This document shows positions 20,401 through 27,097 of a stretch of DNA of 31,819 bases, in pieces. The stretch spans positions 1 to 31,819 of IMG/VR virus record IMGVR_UViG_3300017986_000079. One strand, 5' to 3'. Every line of letters starts with the position of its first letter. Position 1 is the first letter of the stretch. Position numbers and translations under genes: made by a program. This DNA comes from a virus. The notes beneath the pieces were generated by a model. The model ran no database searches, had not been told where the DNA came from, and was given only the letters and a program-made list of their open reading frames with translations.

Positions 20401-23400
20401 TTATAGAGATCAAACAATATTATCACCAAGTAAATTAACTCAATATGGAAGTAATATTGCATTAAGTAATGATGGAAAATTAATTGCAGTAGGCGCACCA
20501 TACAATGATGATGAAGGATTAGACCATGGTACTGTTTATGTTTATAAACAACAAGATGGATCTTTCTTAGAGTCACAAAAACTTTATAGTCCAAAAGATG
20601 ATAAAACAGAATTGTTTGGATGGTCAGTTGACTTTGATGGTGATAGACTTATTATTGGTTCTGCTAACGGAGATTCGTTAATTACAACTACTTTTGACGG
20701 AAGCAGTGTTGGAAATGAAAAACCAGTTACTACATTTGACAAAGAATTTACTACTTTTAAAAATATAACTCAAGATACAGGAAACATTAGAGTATATGAA
20801 AGACTAAATGACTATATGTTATATTCACAAACTATTGATTTTGATAGAGATAACGTTAGTTTATTTGGACGTAGTGTATTATTAAGAAAAAACCATGTTT
20901 ATGCAGGACTACCAACATTTAAGTCAGGCATATATACTGGCGCAGTAGTTGATTATAGATTAGACGATAATACTACAATATGGGAAAATCTTCGTGTAAC
21001 TAAAAATCCTGTAGATGTTAGCAAAATTAAACGTGCTGTATTATACAATACAAAAACAAATACTATTCTTCAGTATATTGATTATATAGATGTACTACAA
21101 GGAAAAATTGCAGGACCAGCAGAACAAGAGTTGACATATAAAACACCATATGATCCTGCAACATATAATACTGGTATTGCTCCAAATACTGACAAAACAA
21201 ATAGCTGGGGAGAAGCCCAAGAAGGTCAACTATGGTGGGATTTAACAAATGCTAAGTTTAGAAATCCTTATCAAGGAAATGTAATCTTTAGTTCAAATAA
21301 TTGGAATTCAAGTTTTTCAAATCAAAATTCTATCGATGTTTATGAATGGGTAAAATCAAAATATCTTCCAAGTGAATGGGATGAAAAATCTGGTACAAAT
21401 GAAGGTTTGAAGCAAGGTATAACTGGCAAAACAAGATCAGGCGACGATGCTTATGTTCTTAAACGTGTATATGATACTGCATCAGGTACCTTTACTAATT
21501 ATTATTATTACTGGGTAAGAAATAAAACTACATTACCTGCTATTGAAGATAGAAAAACAACTGCAAGAGATGTTGCAAGATTAATTAGAGACCCAGCAAA
21601 TGAAGGCTATAAGTTTATTGCACTAATTACTGAAAATGAATTTGCCGTATTTAACTGCGAAAACATATTAAGTGATAGAGATATTGCATTAAGTATACAA
21701 TATTGGACCATTGAAGATCAAAATATTAATATACATAATCAATATCAAATTATTACCGAAGGATTAGAGACAAGTCTTCCAAGTACTGACATTCAAAGAA
21801 AATGGTTTGATAGTTTAGTTGGCTACGATGAGAAAAATAGACAAGTACCTGCTCCGGAATTAAGTGCAAAAGAAAAATATGGTATTTTAAATAAACCAAG
21901 ACAAGGATGGTTTATAAATAGAGAAGAAGCACTTAAAGAAACAATTGAAAGAATTAATAGTGTTTTAAAAGACAACCTAATTAGTGATGATAAAGATATT
22001 ACTAATCTTACAGACATAGATCCAGAGCCAACTAAGTCATCTAAGGTCTGGGATAGAAGTGTAGATACAAAGATTGAATTACAATTTGTTGGTGTTGCTA
22101 AAGCAGAACAAGCAACACTGGAACCTGTTGTCGAAAACGGAAAAATTGTTCGTGTAAACATTACTAACGGCGGTCGAGGCTATTTGCAAGAACCAACAGT
22201 TACAGTTTTAGGAACAGGTAAAGATGCAGAAATTAAAACAGTAATTAACAATCAAGGCACTGTTACAGATGTTATTATTGAAAATGCTGGAACTAACTAT
22301 GCACAAGATAATACAAGATTAGCAGTTAGACGTTATACGGTATTAGTTAAAGCAGACGAATCATTAAATAACAAATGGGCATTATACGAAAGAGATACTG
22401 TTGCTAAAGAATGGATTTTAGTTGAAAGTCAAGCATACGATGTAACTAAGTATTGGGATTATATTGACTGGTATGCTCCGGGGTACAATTCATTTACAAA
22501 AATTGATACAGTAATTGAACAATCATATGATTTAAGTAGACTAAATGATAGTATTGGTGATATTGTAAAAATACAAACAGTAGGTACAGGCGGCTGGCTA
22601 CTGCTTGAAAAGATTAATAATCAAGAAGGCGAAGACTATTCAGTAAATTATAAAACTATTGGTAGAGAAAACGGTACTATACAATTTAAAGAAACTTTAT
22701 ATAATGTTGAAGATTCTAAAGTTGGATTTGACACTACTAATTATGATGCCTTAACTTTTGATAGTCTACCAACAACAGAAACAAGAATTATTTTAAACAC
22801 TATTAAAGACAATGTCTTTATTGAAGAATTAGCATTAGAATATAATAAATTGTTTTTTGCAAGTTTGCGTTATGTTTTTGCAGAACAAAATTATGTTGAT
22901 TGGGCATTTAAATCGTCGTTTATAAAAGCAAAACATAATGTTGGTGAATTAGAACAAAAAGTAAACTTCCAGAACGATAATCTTCCAAGTTATGAAGAAT
23001 ATATTAAAGAAGTTAAACCATTTAAGACTAAAATTAGAGAATATCTAAGCTCTTACGAAAGTACTGACGTTGCAGGAAATAATGTATCAGATTTTGATTT
23101 ACCTGCAAGATACGTTTTAACATCAGACGGAATTGAACCATTAAGAGTTAAATCTTATAATACAGGAATTGTTGCAGACAATCCTGAAGAACTTGAAAAT
23201 TATCCAAATAAAAACTGGATTGATAATTCTGGATATAAAGTTGTTAAAATTGAATTAGATGATCCAGGTCAAGGATATACATCACCACCTACTGTTACAA
23301 TTGAAGGAAATAAAGGTGCAGTAGCAAAAGCGTCATTAGGTAAAAATGGTTCTATTAGCGGAATTCGAGTATTTGATCAAGGAGAAGGATATCTTGAGTC

Positions 23401-26400
23401 GCCAAAGATTACACTAAATGGTTCTATTTCTCCTGGAGGAAGAGAAGCAAGTGCATATGCTATTATAGGAAATAGTCCTGTAAGAAGTATAAAAACAATC
23501 ATAAAATTTGATAGAGTATCTGGAACATATGAATTTGTAAATTTAGACACAATACAAAACTTTGTAGCATCTGGATCTATAATTACATTTGATTTAGATT
23601 GGCCTATGGATTTAAGAACAACAACTGTTCGTGTTTTTGAAAATGACGACGAAGTCCTTGCAAGACGTTATACATATTCTAACCAACTTGATAAATCTAA
23701 AGGATATGATAGATACTTGGGTCAATTAAAGTTTGTTGATCCACCAGTTGCAAATTCAAACATTAGAATTGAATATTCTAAAGATATAAATTTATTAAAA
23801 GCACAAGATCGTATTAATTTAGCATATCAACCAACTGGCGATAACTTTGGTAAAACATTAGGACAACTAATGGACGGCGTTGACTACGGCGGAGTTCAAG
23901 TAAGATCTTTTGATTTTGGCGGAACAACTGGCTGGAATACAGCACCGTGGATGACACAGGGTTGGGACGTATTTGACACTGCATTTGAAGATGAAATATT
24001 CTTATTTAAAACAGTAATAATAGAATTTGATTCGCCAATTAGTGTTAGACCTAATGAAGTACTAACACAAAACAATACACTTGCATCAGGTAAAGTAATT
24101 GGATCTACCGAAACAACTGTAACATTGCAAGCAGACTTTGATTCTAATTTTTCAACAGAAGATGAAATATATGGAGAAGATAGTACGCTAATTGGCGCAG
24201 ATAGCTCTGTTAGAACACCAATTAATGTTAGTAATACATTACCTTTAAACACTCCGCTTGAAGAAGGAATAGAATATAATGTTTACAGAACAGCATATGA
24301 TGCTAATGGGCAAGTCTTAACAAATTATAGAGTTGATGATTCTGAATGGGACGGCTCTACAGTAGGTACACAGGATAATCCGTATGCAAATATGCTACCA
24401 ATACAAGGAAATCAAGAAACTGAACTTGATGTTAATGATTTAGGTGTAGATACTGAATTACAAACAGGAGAAGTAAGACTTGCAATAGTAATTCGTAAAG
24501 TTACTTCAGACGGATCGTTTATTCCTGATCCAGATAGTTTTGACACATCAATTGATGGCGGCAATTTAATATATGGAACAGCTACAGGATTAGATTCTGC
24601 AGATATTAATATTGACGGCGACGGATTTGTTACGCCAACAACATCTAAAGGTCCTGAAGAAATTGTTCCAGGACAAACATTAGACACTGTAGATATCCAA
24701 GTTTACGAAAAACCATCTGGTGGTAGTAGTCAAATTACTTGTAGAAATTATATTGGTAATGGAGTAAAATCTAATTTTGACATAGGAACACCAATAGGTC
24801 AATTTGCCAACTTGTTTGTTAAAGTTGATTACACAGTAATGAACACAAATGATTATACAGTAGACGTTGCAACTAATCAAGTAATTTTCTTTAATCCGCC
24901 TGCAGATAATTCAAGAATTAATATTATTAATCTTGGAGTTAGTGCAACAACAATTTTAGATATTGATACATTTATTGGTAACGGAACTACAATAGATTTC
25001 TTAACTAATGCAAGATTTGAAGATAATGCAAACGGATTAGTAACTGTAGATGGCGAAGTTGTAGACATAACTTTAGTTGAGTCCGATGACACATACGAAA
25101 ATAGTGGTAATTTTGTAGTAAGATTTGCTACGCCGCCTAAAGATGGCGCAATTATACAAATGATGTTAGCAGTAGGCGGCGTTGAAATATTCCAGCAATA
25201 CAGTACTGTAAATATTGATACATTTACTGCCGATGGAAGCACAACACAATACGAATTGTCTCAAGCACCATTTGAACAACAGCCAGAAAGTGCTTATGTG
25301 TTAGTTAAAGTAAACAATAAGATTTTAGATCCTGGTTATAGTCAAAAATTTGAAGTTACTACTGCACTAAGAGAATACCAATTAGATTTAACACAAATTC
25401 CAACTGCAACAGTTAACTCTTTTGACTTGGCAGTATACCTAAACGGTATTGAACTTGAGTATTTACAAAACTGGACATTTGAAGGCGCAGGATCGTTTAA
25501 TCCAAATGTACCTCCTCAATCGCAGCCAGGTAGCACTGTTACACTTGCCGCAGGTATTGGCGAAGATGGTGATGAATTAACAGTATATGTTCTTACTTCG
25601 GGTGAATACAGAATGGGGTATTATGAACAAGATAATACATATGTTAAAACGCCAAAAGTATTAAACTTAGATAATGCATTTAGCGAAGATGATACTATTA
25701 CAGTTTACCAATTTAGTAATCACGATAGTCAAGGTTTTGAAAGACAAAGTTTTGAAGTTACAGAAAAAACTGAAACTACACCTGGTACTAAATTATATTA
25801 CGATTTTAAACTACTTGAAAAAGGCTATATTACATTACGTAAACCTGCAAGAGACGCAGAATATGTTTGGGTAGTTAAAAACGGCGATTTACTATCTCCA
25901 AGTGTTGATTATAGTATTACTTCAAATAGACGTTATGTTAAATTAGTTCAACAACCAAACGAAGGTGACAAACTACAAGTATTACATTTTTCTGATAATA
26001 CAGTAGTTGATAAGTTTGGCTGGCGTCAGTTTAAAGACATTCTTAATAGAACTCATTATAAACGTCTTGAAGAAATTTATCATTTAGAAGAGCCATTAAA
26101 TTGGTATGATAAGACAATTAAAGTTGTTGATGGTAACGGATTACCAGAGCCTGAAGTTGGAGCAAAATATCCAGGCGTTATCTTTATTGAGGGTGAGAGA
26201 ATTGAATACTTTAGGAAAGTAGGTAACGAACTATTACAACTTCGCAGAGGAACACTTGGAACAGGTGTTAAAGATGTTTATGACGCTGGCACAATGCTTA
26301 TGGAACAAGGTGTTGATACTACATTACCATACAAAGACGAAGAAGAAATAATTACAGTTACATCTTCTGGATTTAGTACTGGAAGCGACAGTTATGAAAA

Positions 26401-27076
26401 CAGTCCAGGAATGGGCGTAACCAGTATTACATATGACTTTAATAATAATACGGCATTTCCATTAGGCGGACAAGTAACAACAGTTATTGGAACAGGATTT
26501 ACAGATAGGGTAGAAATTTACGTTGGAACAACAAAATGCGAAGCAACATTTATTTCAGAAAATGAATTAACCTTTGTAACTCCTGCACTACCTGTTGGAT
26601 CATATGACTTGATTGTTGTAAATCCGTTTACAACTGTACCTATTGATACTCCACAAACAAGTTTTGTTGTTCCTGGAGGTATTAAATATGTTCAAATTTT
26701 ATTACCATTTGCACCTATTCCTAACCCAGCAAGTGCAACAGATTGGTATAAAGACACTATTCCAGAAGAATATTGGGAAGCACAGGATATTGAAGTTTTC
26801 GTAGCTGGTAGGCGTTTACGTAAAACTCCGATAAGTAAGTATAATTACGATGCACAAGATAGTCCAGAAGGGGACATAATCTTAGAGGCAGAGTATGCTG
26901 TAAATAAAAATATAGGAGCATATGTGCGTTTAACAACTCCACCACCAGAAGGGACAACAGTAACTATTATTAGAAAGATCGGTACAACATGGTCTGACAG
27001 AGGAACTACTATAGCAAATAGCGATTCTAACATTGCTAAGTTCTTACGTGCTAAGACAACTGAGCTACCACGATAA
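11486..27076 (+). CDS. giant multidomain baseplate/host-binding structural protein (5,196 aa; gp7 position)
   Basis: One open frame of 15.6 kb, roughly 580 kDa. It starts on the last base of gp6 (TAATG) with GGAGG at 11469-11473. T4 has gp7, the wedge backbone (1,032 aa), in this place. The conserved N-terminal block includes W-N-P-H-I-D-W-D-K-F-V-N-F-R-E-Y-Y-W (about 134-151) and a stretch like copper-protein/YHYH folds, N-P-T-L-T-L-Y-R-G-V-T-Y (about 195-206). Further on are five carbohydrate-binding-like modules (near 229, 1476, 1735, 2221, 2860), beta-propeller blades (about 2140-2213 and 2776-3170), two Gly-Tyr beta repeats (about 3539-3616 and 3918-4002), fibre-like beta modules (about 718-1000 and 4419-4707) and a TIG/IPT-like domain (about 4975-5064). 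I see no protease, lyase or membrane segment. The frame is intact, with no sign of frameshift. A virion role is inferred from position and domain types; equivalence to gp7 is only positional. Confidence 0.8.
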   Translation: MAYNDDQKPQNLPAGNTTPRRKSADHLPRYFRTNVNNKFLSATVDQLIQPGVAEKLNGYYGQKNAKGYQKGDFYIGDVSKSREDYQLEPVSLVKDDLNNIDFYADYNDYINQLNSLGSAIDDHSVLNRQEYYAWNPHIDWDKFVNFREYYWLPNGPQTIQIAGETDEVTKTYQVTSVNNGEHYGYVFNPDGQTQNPTLTLYRGVTYRFEIDASGNPLSFRTRKETAPIFRPNISYFRGDKVQYEGSIYLCTDNHNAGNELDIEFWDLDTTFNLTTNVSAQSIDNGVIELTLDASTPNLIYYMSDNDVFASGTINVLDLVEASSINVEQEILKLKTYTTGTGVSLSNGMKVEFVGNVTPEKYAEGAWYVEGVGSEIDLISEVDLSTPSAYTDDIEIGFDNDENGFGVLPFSEAVGYPLNKDYLTINRGSRDGNLWSKYNRWFHKDVIEKSAEANKQVSNIDQSQRATRPIIEFNANLKLYNFGTKRKLTIDLVDSFTKDVFSTIEGSVGYNIDDVDVTNGMRILFTADPDPRVYGKIFEVKFITFQNKRQITLQETEDTDPLLNEVLLCNQGTVNRGRMLWFDGSVWKLAQQKTEINQAPLFDVFDENGNSYSDTEVFDSTTFAGTKIFSYAQGYGANDTELGFPLEYRSIENVGDIVFKFNLLDDVINCAYIGEDVITKPLSVGYIRQYPKRNTWKTLSGWTKASLLSNQPVIRQYINDNTRTFFTLDVYENSALLDDLWLRVFVNNNLKFENTDFTIGSDNNNNLTITFNYELSEGDVIILKTRSSAEKTQYGKYEIASNLERNPLNQDITEFTLGEVNDHVGTIIEELTTFSGVYPGFSNLRDLGEVSQYGKRIVKHSCPINLPLYHIVDKEANIVKSLKFARREYGKFKRSFLQKANDLGFSGPVKDHVDLILNELTKDKIKTMPFYFSDMVPFTGSVRSTTEVLDEENNFFALNKIYNFSQPSSDAVQVYLNGIQLILNKDYTFNDQGFVIITANKSPGDIIDIYEYESTNGSYVPPTPTKLGIYPKYEPKKYIDNTYLEPQEVIQGHDGSITVAYDDFRDDLILELEKRIYNNIKVDYDPDMFDIYDYIPGHSRNTGIEQSQINDSMISDFIQWIQLVDEDYTNNTFFERENSFTFNYTGVFDPQDRPLNGWWRAVYKYAFDTDRPHTHPWEMQGFSIKPDWWEDQYGSAPYTSNNLLMWEDIEKGIVRFPDTPGVSVPKFARNNITNNIPVDEDGNLLSPVYSSFVKSYNTTELNRNFVFGDHSPIETAWRKGSEYPFSLITALVLNQPARTFASIFDRVRQTKNLLGQRNYLGPNEHITLQKLVFPNDVNETNRVFTSGLINYVYDYLASSVTTTFNNYKNRLSTINNQLGFKIGGFTTKDKFKLILDSRTPLNKGNVFVPEENYNIFLNKSSPVKSITYSGVIIEKQSFGFIVRGYDQVAPYFTYNPAIPLQNDPLINIGGINASFVEWDSRKTYVAGAIVQHQNSFYRVVETHDSGQEFDETKFVKIPELPVQGGREAYFRKAFKNNSERLPYGTVFKNIQDLVDFLLGYGYWLEKQGFVFDFYSAKDEFVSNWQTSAKEFMFWTTQNWNAGSVITLSPGAFQIKFISEYSVVDDIYDTFYGYSLLKADGKKLQPENVTLTRENPKEFIIKPKATEDGIYSVRLSLVQKEHALIIDNKTVFGDIIYDQEPGYRQQRLKVLGYRTDNWDGSLNIPGFVFDNAKITEWKPWQDYAIGDLVKYKEFYYSAKNKVTGTEVFVASEWVRLSEKPEMGLIPNFEYKTNQFADFYDLDTDNFDVEQQKFAQHLIGYQNRDYLANIINDDVSQYKFYQGMIQDKGSKNALTKLFDVLGSADKDSLEFYEEWAIKQGQYGAAQGFEEVEFILDEDQFKLQPQSVELVNQIRGDETDLVYRIRPFEVFLRPTDYDHKPFPTTYVDKTYTKNSGYVNPEDVDFTVSTFDNITNIDYTKLSYGDIVWAGNVGLGWDVYLYTSADIVLESVSAEKEFVFKTLPTMFSEGDIIGIEYTDAEGVEVKELAKVTQVLNNKIKVNNTSAQESETITNPIISRFISVRVKDFDEASKLVQTFKTNIGKIWIDEDLDKKWRVIEQKASFEEHQVISNTESGLRNQYGISIDASDNNTLLVVGSPDDDDGKVFVYVRAGNSGAYSLNQVVEPELGIADSNQKFGASVAVTDNGRYLIVGSPEASNVRSTFKGDYDSSQDYSQFDIVTYKDNNWQATKDIEGAEVNINFGSFESVPEILRDLGQIESNADIKPALLTGDYPFTNINTDHFLIKAPFDMYEGSGIGDTVKLVWNKLTQANQDIDTLQEVLPFADQVPDLSAEFLTAGHIISEKIDSILYVENSNTIPLVGQIVETQTGFGEVSYTFNDGAKATIYIKNQNGTFGFFGSLTTSIGEFVGEYVTVAPNDTVADADEKWGGYWRVEKAPYLVSSINSDVGRGLVYTDVIPSGNPDPNRFYYNILNYQTDISSSLDSIHSQITTLSYRGNPGPGGVTDDFESSLWVARAPKPLTDVLNVVAPGDQSNDTVDFFYNDLPNYNTGNFNNPEDIGLGVEQMNKTHTIYDVWDGYIDFRITKNLGGIPIEPKVGLTVRDVTNLGTAEVMFYQRFDTNNGRIYVKNVTGNWAVGNLFGENREIEFLADGSGDALYDPISGSRVFGQIEQRAFPLDEANIGKLVVFDNSATINVQDVDADVTTKEDTILDNEYWFYREETVLGIARPANIPTIANNDWELIYNIPASIDGVQSGLTKEGMFSIYERKGIGAFVKLNSFTVTERGNNQYLGSELKVSNNNEFYRLIVKQTGDGTNTNPGRLYMFNNGEFNGIDYGWESARDKNYRGPFDDTTLYYPQEIVYYNNKLYQAEILNGPGTFDVRDWNELDQNVNYLGFIPNRSANIVTDADQIIEDENLLEFARAYDISKDGEVIVITTTYNENAENTVEIYRNINGLFYRDQTILSPSKLTQYGSNIALSNDGKLIAVGAPYNDDEGLDHGTVYVYKQQDGSFLESQKLYSPKDDKTELFGWSVDFDGDRLIIGSANGDSLITTTFDGSSVGNEKPVTTFDKEFTTFKNITQDTGNIRVYERLNDYMLYSQTIDFDRDNVSLFGRSVLLRKNHVYAGLPTFKSGIYTGAVVDYRLDDNTTIWENLRVTKNPVDVSKIKRAVLYNTKTNTILQYIDYIDVLQGKIAGPAEQELTYKTPYDPATYNTGIAPNTDKTNSWGEAQEGQLWWDLTNAKFRNPYQGNVIFSSNNWNSSFSNQNSIDVYEWVKSKYLPSEWDEKSGTNEGLKQGITGKTRSGDDAYVLKRVYDTASGTFTNYYYYWVRNKTTLPAIEDRKTTARDVARLIRDPANEGYKFIALITENEFAVFNCENILSDRDIALSIQYWTIEDQNINIHNQYQIITEGLETSLPSTDIQRKWFDSLVGYDEKNRQVPAPELSAKEKYGILNKPRQGWFINREEALKETIERINSVLKDNLISDDKDITNLTDIDPEPTKSSKVWDRSVDTKIELQFVGVAKAEQATLEPVVENGKIVRVNITNGGRGYLQEPTVTVLGTGKDAEIKTVINNQGTVTDVIIENAGTNYAQDNTRLAVRRYTVLVKADESLNNKWALYERDTVAKEWILVESQAYDVTKYWDYIDWYAPGYNSFTKIDTVIEQSYDLSRLNDSIGDIVKIQTVGTGGWLLLEKINNQEGEDYSVNYKTIGRENGTIQFKETLYNVEDSKVGFDTTNYDALTFDSLPTTETRIILNTIKDNVFIEELALEYNKLFFASLRYVFAEQNYVDWAFKSSFIKAKHNVGELEQKVNFQNDNLPSYEEYIKEVKPFKTKIREYLSSYESTDVAGNNVSDFDLPARYVLTSDGIEPLRVKSYNTGIVADNPEELENYPNKNWIDNSGYKVVKIELDDPGQGYTSPPTVTIEGNKGAVAKASLGKNGSISGIRVFDQGEGYLESPKITLNGSISPGGREASAYAIIGNSPVRSIKTIIKFDRVSGTYEFVNLDTIQNFVASGSIITFDLDWPMDLRTTTVRVFENDDEVLARRYTYSNQLDKSKGYDRYLGQLKFVDPPVANSNIRIEYSKDINLLKAQDRINLAYQPTGDNFGKTLGQLMDGVDYGGVQVRSFDFGGTTGWNTAPWMTQGWDVFDTAFEDEIFLFKTVIIEFDSPISVRPNEVLTQNNTLASGKVIGSTETTVTLQADFDSNFSTEDEIYGEDSTLIGADSSVRTPINVSNTLPLNTPLEEGIEYNVYRTAYDANGQVLTNYRVDDSEWDGSTVGTQDNPYANMLPIQGNQETELDVNDLGVDTELQTGEVRLAIVIRKVTSDGSFIPDPDSFDTSIDGGNLIYGTATGLDSADINIDGDGFVTPTTSKGPEEIVPGQTLDTVDIQVYEKPSGGSSQITCRNYIGNGVKSNFDIGTPIGQFANLFVKVDYTVMNTNDYTVDVATNQVIFFNPPADNSRINIINLGVSATTILDIDTFIGNGTTIDFLTNARFEDNANGLVTVDGEVVDITLVESDDTYENSGNFVVRFATPPKDGAIIQMMLAVGGVEIFQQYSTVNIDTFTADGSTTQYELSQAPFEQQPESAYVLVKVNNKILDPGYSQKFEVTTALREYQLDLTQIPTATVNSFDLAVYLNGIELEYLQNWTFEGAGSFNPNVPPQSQPGSTVTLAAGIGEDGDELTVYVLTSGEYRMGYYEQDNTYVKTPKVLNLDNAFSEDDTITVYQFSNHDSQGFERQSFEVTEKTETTPGTKLYYDFKLLEKGYITLRKPARDAEYVWVVKNGDLLSPSVDYSITSNRRYVKLVQQPNEGDKLQVLHFSDNTVVDKFGWRQFKDILNRTHYKRLEEIYHLEEPLNWYDKTIKVVDGNGLPEPEVGAKYPGVIFIEGERIEYFRKVGNELLQLRRGTLGTGVKDVYDAGTMLMEQGVDTTLPYKDEEEIITVTSSGFSTGSDSYENSPGMGVTSITYDFNNNTAFPLGGQVTTVIGTGFTDRVEIYVGTTKCEATFISENELTFVTPALPVGSYDLIVVNPFTTVPIDTPQTSFVVPGGIKYVQILLPFAPIPNPASATDWYKDTIPEEYWEAQDIEVFVAGRRLRKTPISKYNYDAQDSPEGDIILEAEYAVNKNIGAYVRLTTPPPEGTTVTIIRKIGTTWSDRGTTIANSDSNIAKFLRAKTTELPR
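12170..12289 (+). repeat. carbohydrate-binding-like module 1 (giant protein residues 229-268)
   Basis: The pattern Y-F-R-G-D-K-V-Q-Y-E-G-S-I-Y-L-C followed by W-D-L-D matches the CBM5/12 layout: Tyr, Gly-Asp-x-Val, x-Tyr-x-Gly, then an aromatic-x-Ala/Cys strand and a closing Trp. It is the first of five such modules spread through the giant protein. Binding is inferred from the motif only. Confidence 0.5.
15902..16039 (+). repeat. carbohydrate-binding-like module 2 (giant protein residues 1473-1518)
   Basis: It begins E-W-D-S-R-K-T-Y-V-A-G-A-I-V with the Trp at 1477, followed by S-F-Y-R-V-V and a K-F-V-K-I-P-E end. This is the same strand order as the CBM5/12 fold, with His in place of the middle Tyr (V-Q-H-Q-N). 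Confidence 0.55.
16679..16813 (+). repeat. carbohydrate-binding-like module 3 (giant protein residues 1732-1776)
   Basis: The pattern is W1735-K-P-W-Q-D-Y-A-I-G-D-L-V-K-Y-K-E, then F-Y-Y-S-A-K and closing E-W-V-R-L. It is the best match of the five to the CBM5/12 pattern, with both the opening and closing Trp and the G-D-x-V-x-Y core present. Confidence 0.6.
18146..18263 (+). repeat. carbohydrate-binding-like module 4 (giant protein residues 2221-2259)
   Basis: D-Y-S-Q-F-D-I-V-T-Y-K-D-N-N-W-Q-A-T reproduces the core with Phe for the usual Gly and Trp for the second-strand aromatic. It lies directly after the first propeller blades, so it may be an insertion in the propeller. Confidence 0.5.
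20063..20200 (+). repeat. carbohydrate-binding-like module 5 (giant protein residues 2860-2905)
   Basis: L-Y-Y-P-Q-E-I-V-Y-Y-N-N-K-L-Y-Q-A-E followed by D-W-N-E-L is the same core with Pro-Gln for Gly-Asp. It sits between two propeller blades. Confidence 0.5.
22098..22333 (+). repeat. Gly-Tyr beta repeat, copy 1 (giant protein residues 3539-3616)
   Basis: It contains I-T-N-G-G-R-G-Y-L-Q-E-P-T-V-T-V and, after a short strand, E-N-A-G-T-N-Y. A second copy lies about 380 residues further on (23238-23493). The G-x-G-Y-x-x-P-x-V-T-(I/V) pattern recurs twice within each copy, in phage tail and fibre style. Confidence 0.5.
23238..23493 (+). repeat. Gly-Tyr beta repeat, copy 2 (giant protein residues 3918-4002)
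   Basis: It contains D-P-G-Q-G-Y-T-S-P-P-T-V-T-I and then F-D-Q-G-E-G-Y-L-E-S-P-K-I-T-L, the same unit as copy 1 with better conservation of the G-x-G-Y-x-x-(S/P)-P core. Confidence 0.55.
24740..25606 (+). other. fibre-like beta modules in the giant protein (residues 4419-4707)
   Basis: There are three successive units of the type I-G-N-G-(T/V)-x-x-x-F, then V-x-V-(D/N)-(G/Y), a Y-T-V strand, and F-x-x-P-P-x-D-(G/N)-(A/S)-x-I. Their starts are near 4419 (Y-I-G-N-G-V-K-S-N-F), 4494 (F-I-G-N-G-T-T-I-D-F) and 4577 (F-T-A-D-G-S-T-T-Q-Y). Similar units are common in tail fibres and spike proteins. A related but more diverged unit lies near residues 942-1000. Confidence 0.5.
26411..26678 (+). other. 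TIG/IPT-like Ig-fold domain near the giant protein C-terminus (residues 4976-5064)
   Basis: G-G-Q-V-T-T-V-I-G-T-G-F, then V-E-I-Y-V-G-T-T-K-C, N-E-L-T-F-V-T-P-A-L-P-V-G-S-Y-D-L-I-V-V-N is the standard IPT/TIG order (G-x-x-x-T-I-x-G-x-x-F; x-V-x-x-G; T-P; G-x-x-x-V-x-V). Such domains act as spacers or adhesive Ig modules in surface proteins. Confidence 0.65.
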
Positions 27077-27079
27077 ATA
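27072..27079 (+). promoter_or_regulatory. late promoter element upstream of the gp8-position gene
   Basis: GATAAATA differs from TATAAATA at one base and overlaps the TAA stop codon of the giant gene (27074-27076). The expected start is near 27085, with AGGA at 27087-27090 and the ATG at 27098, giving a leader of about 13 bases. It would let downstream genes be made without transcribing 15.6 kb first. Confidence 0.6.
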
Positions 27080-27097
27080 GTATAGCAGGAAAATAAA

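Larger units (their letters stand above)
17921..20990 (+). other. FG-GAP-like beta-propeller blades within the giant protein, in two groups
   Basis: Repeating blades of the type (Ala/Ser)-x-(Asp/Asn)-G-x-x-(Leu/Ile)-x-V-G-(Ser/Ala)-P, followed by an aromatic strand V-Y-V-Y. Group one is at residues about 2140-2213 (L-V-V-G-S-P-D-D, then Y-L-I-V-G-S-P-E). Group two runs from about 2776 to 3170 (V-Y-V-Y-K-Q-Q-D near 3016, L-I-A-V-G-A-P-Y near 2993, L-I-I-G-S-A near 3059, H-V-Y-A-G-L-P near 3139). About 560 residues, including carbohydrate-binding-like module 4, separate the groups. FG-GAP blades are typical of integrin-alpha-like propellers. Whether this is one split propeller or two is not settled. 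Confidence 0.55.

Noticed and set aside
24877-25242. 121-codon minus-strand open frame inside the giant gene, with neighbours at 24412-24687 and 23896-24252
   Set aside because: These lie fully within the recognised fibre-like modules, have the same Ser/Val/Ile bias and lack start signals. They are shadows.
11486-27076. Giant gene as several genes merged by frameshift or sequencing error
   Set aside because: The frame has a uniform codon pattern, no internal stop and no evident internal ribosome site plus conserved start. A single long gene is the simpler reading, although read-level data would be needed to exclude an assembly artefact.
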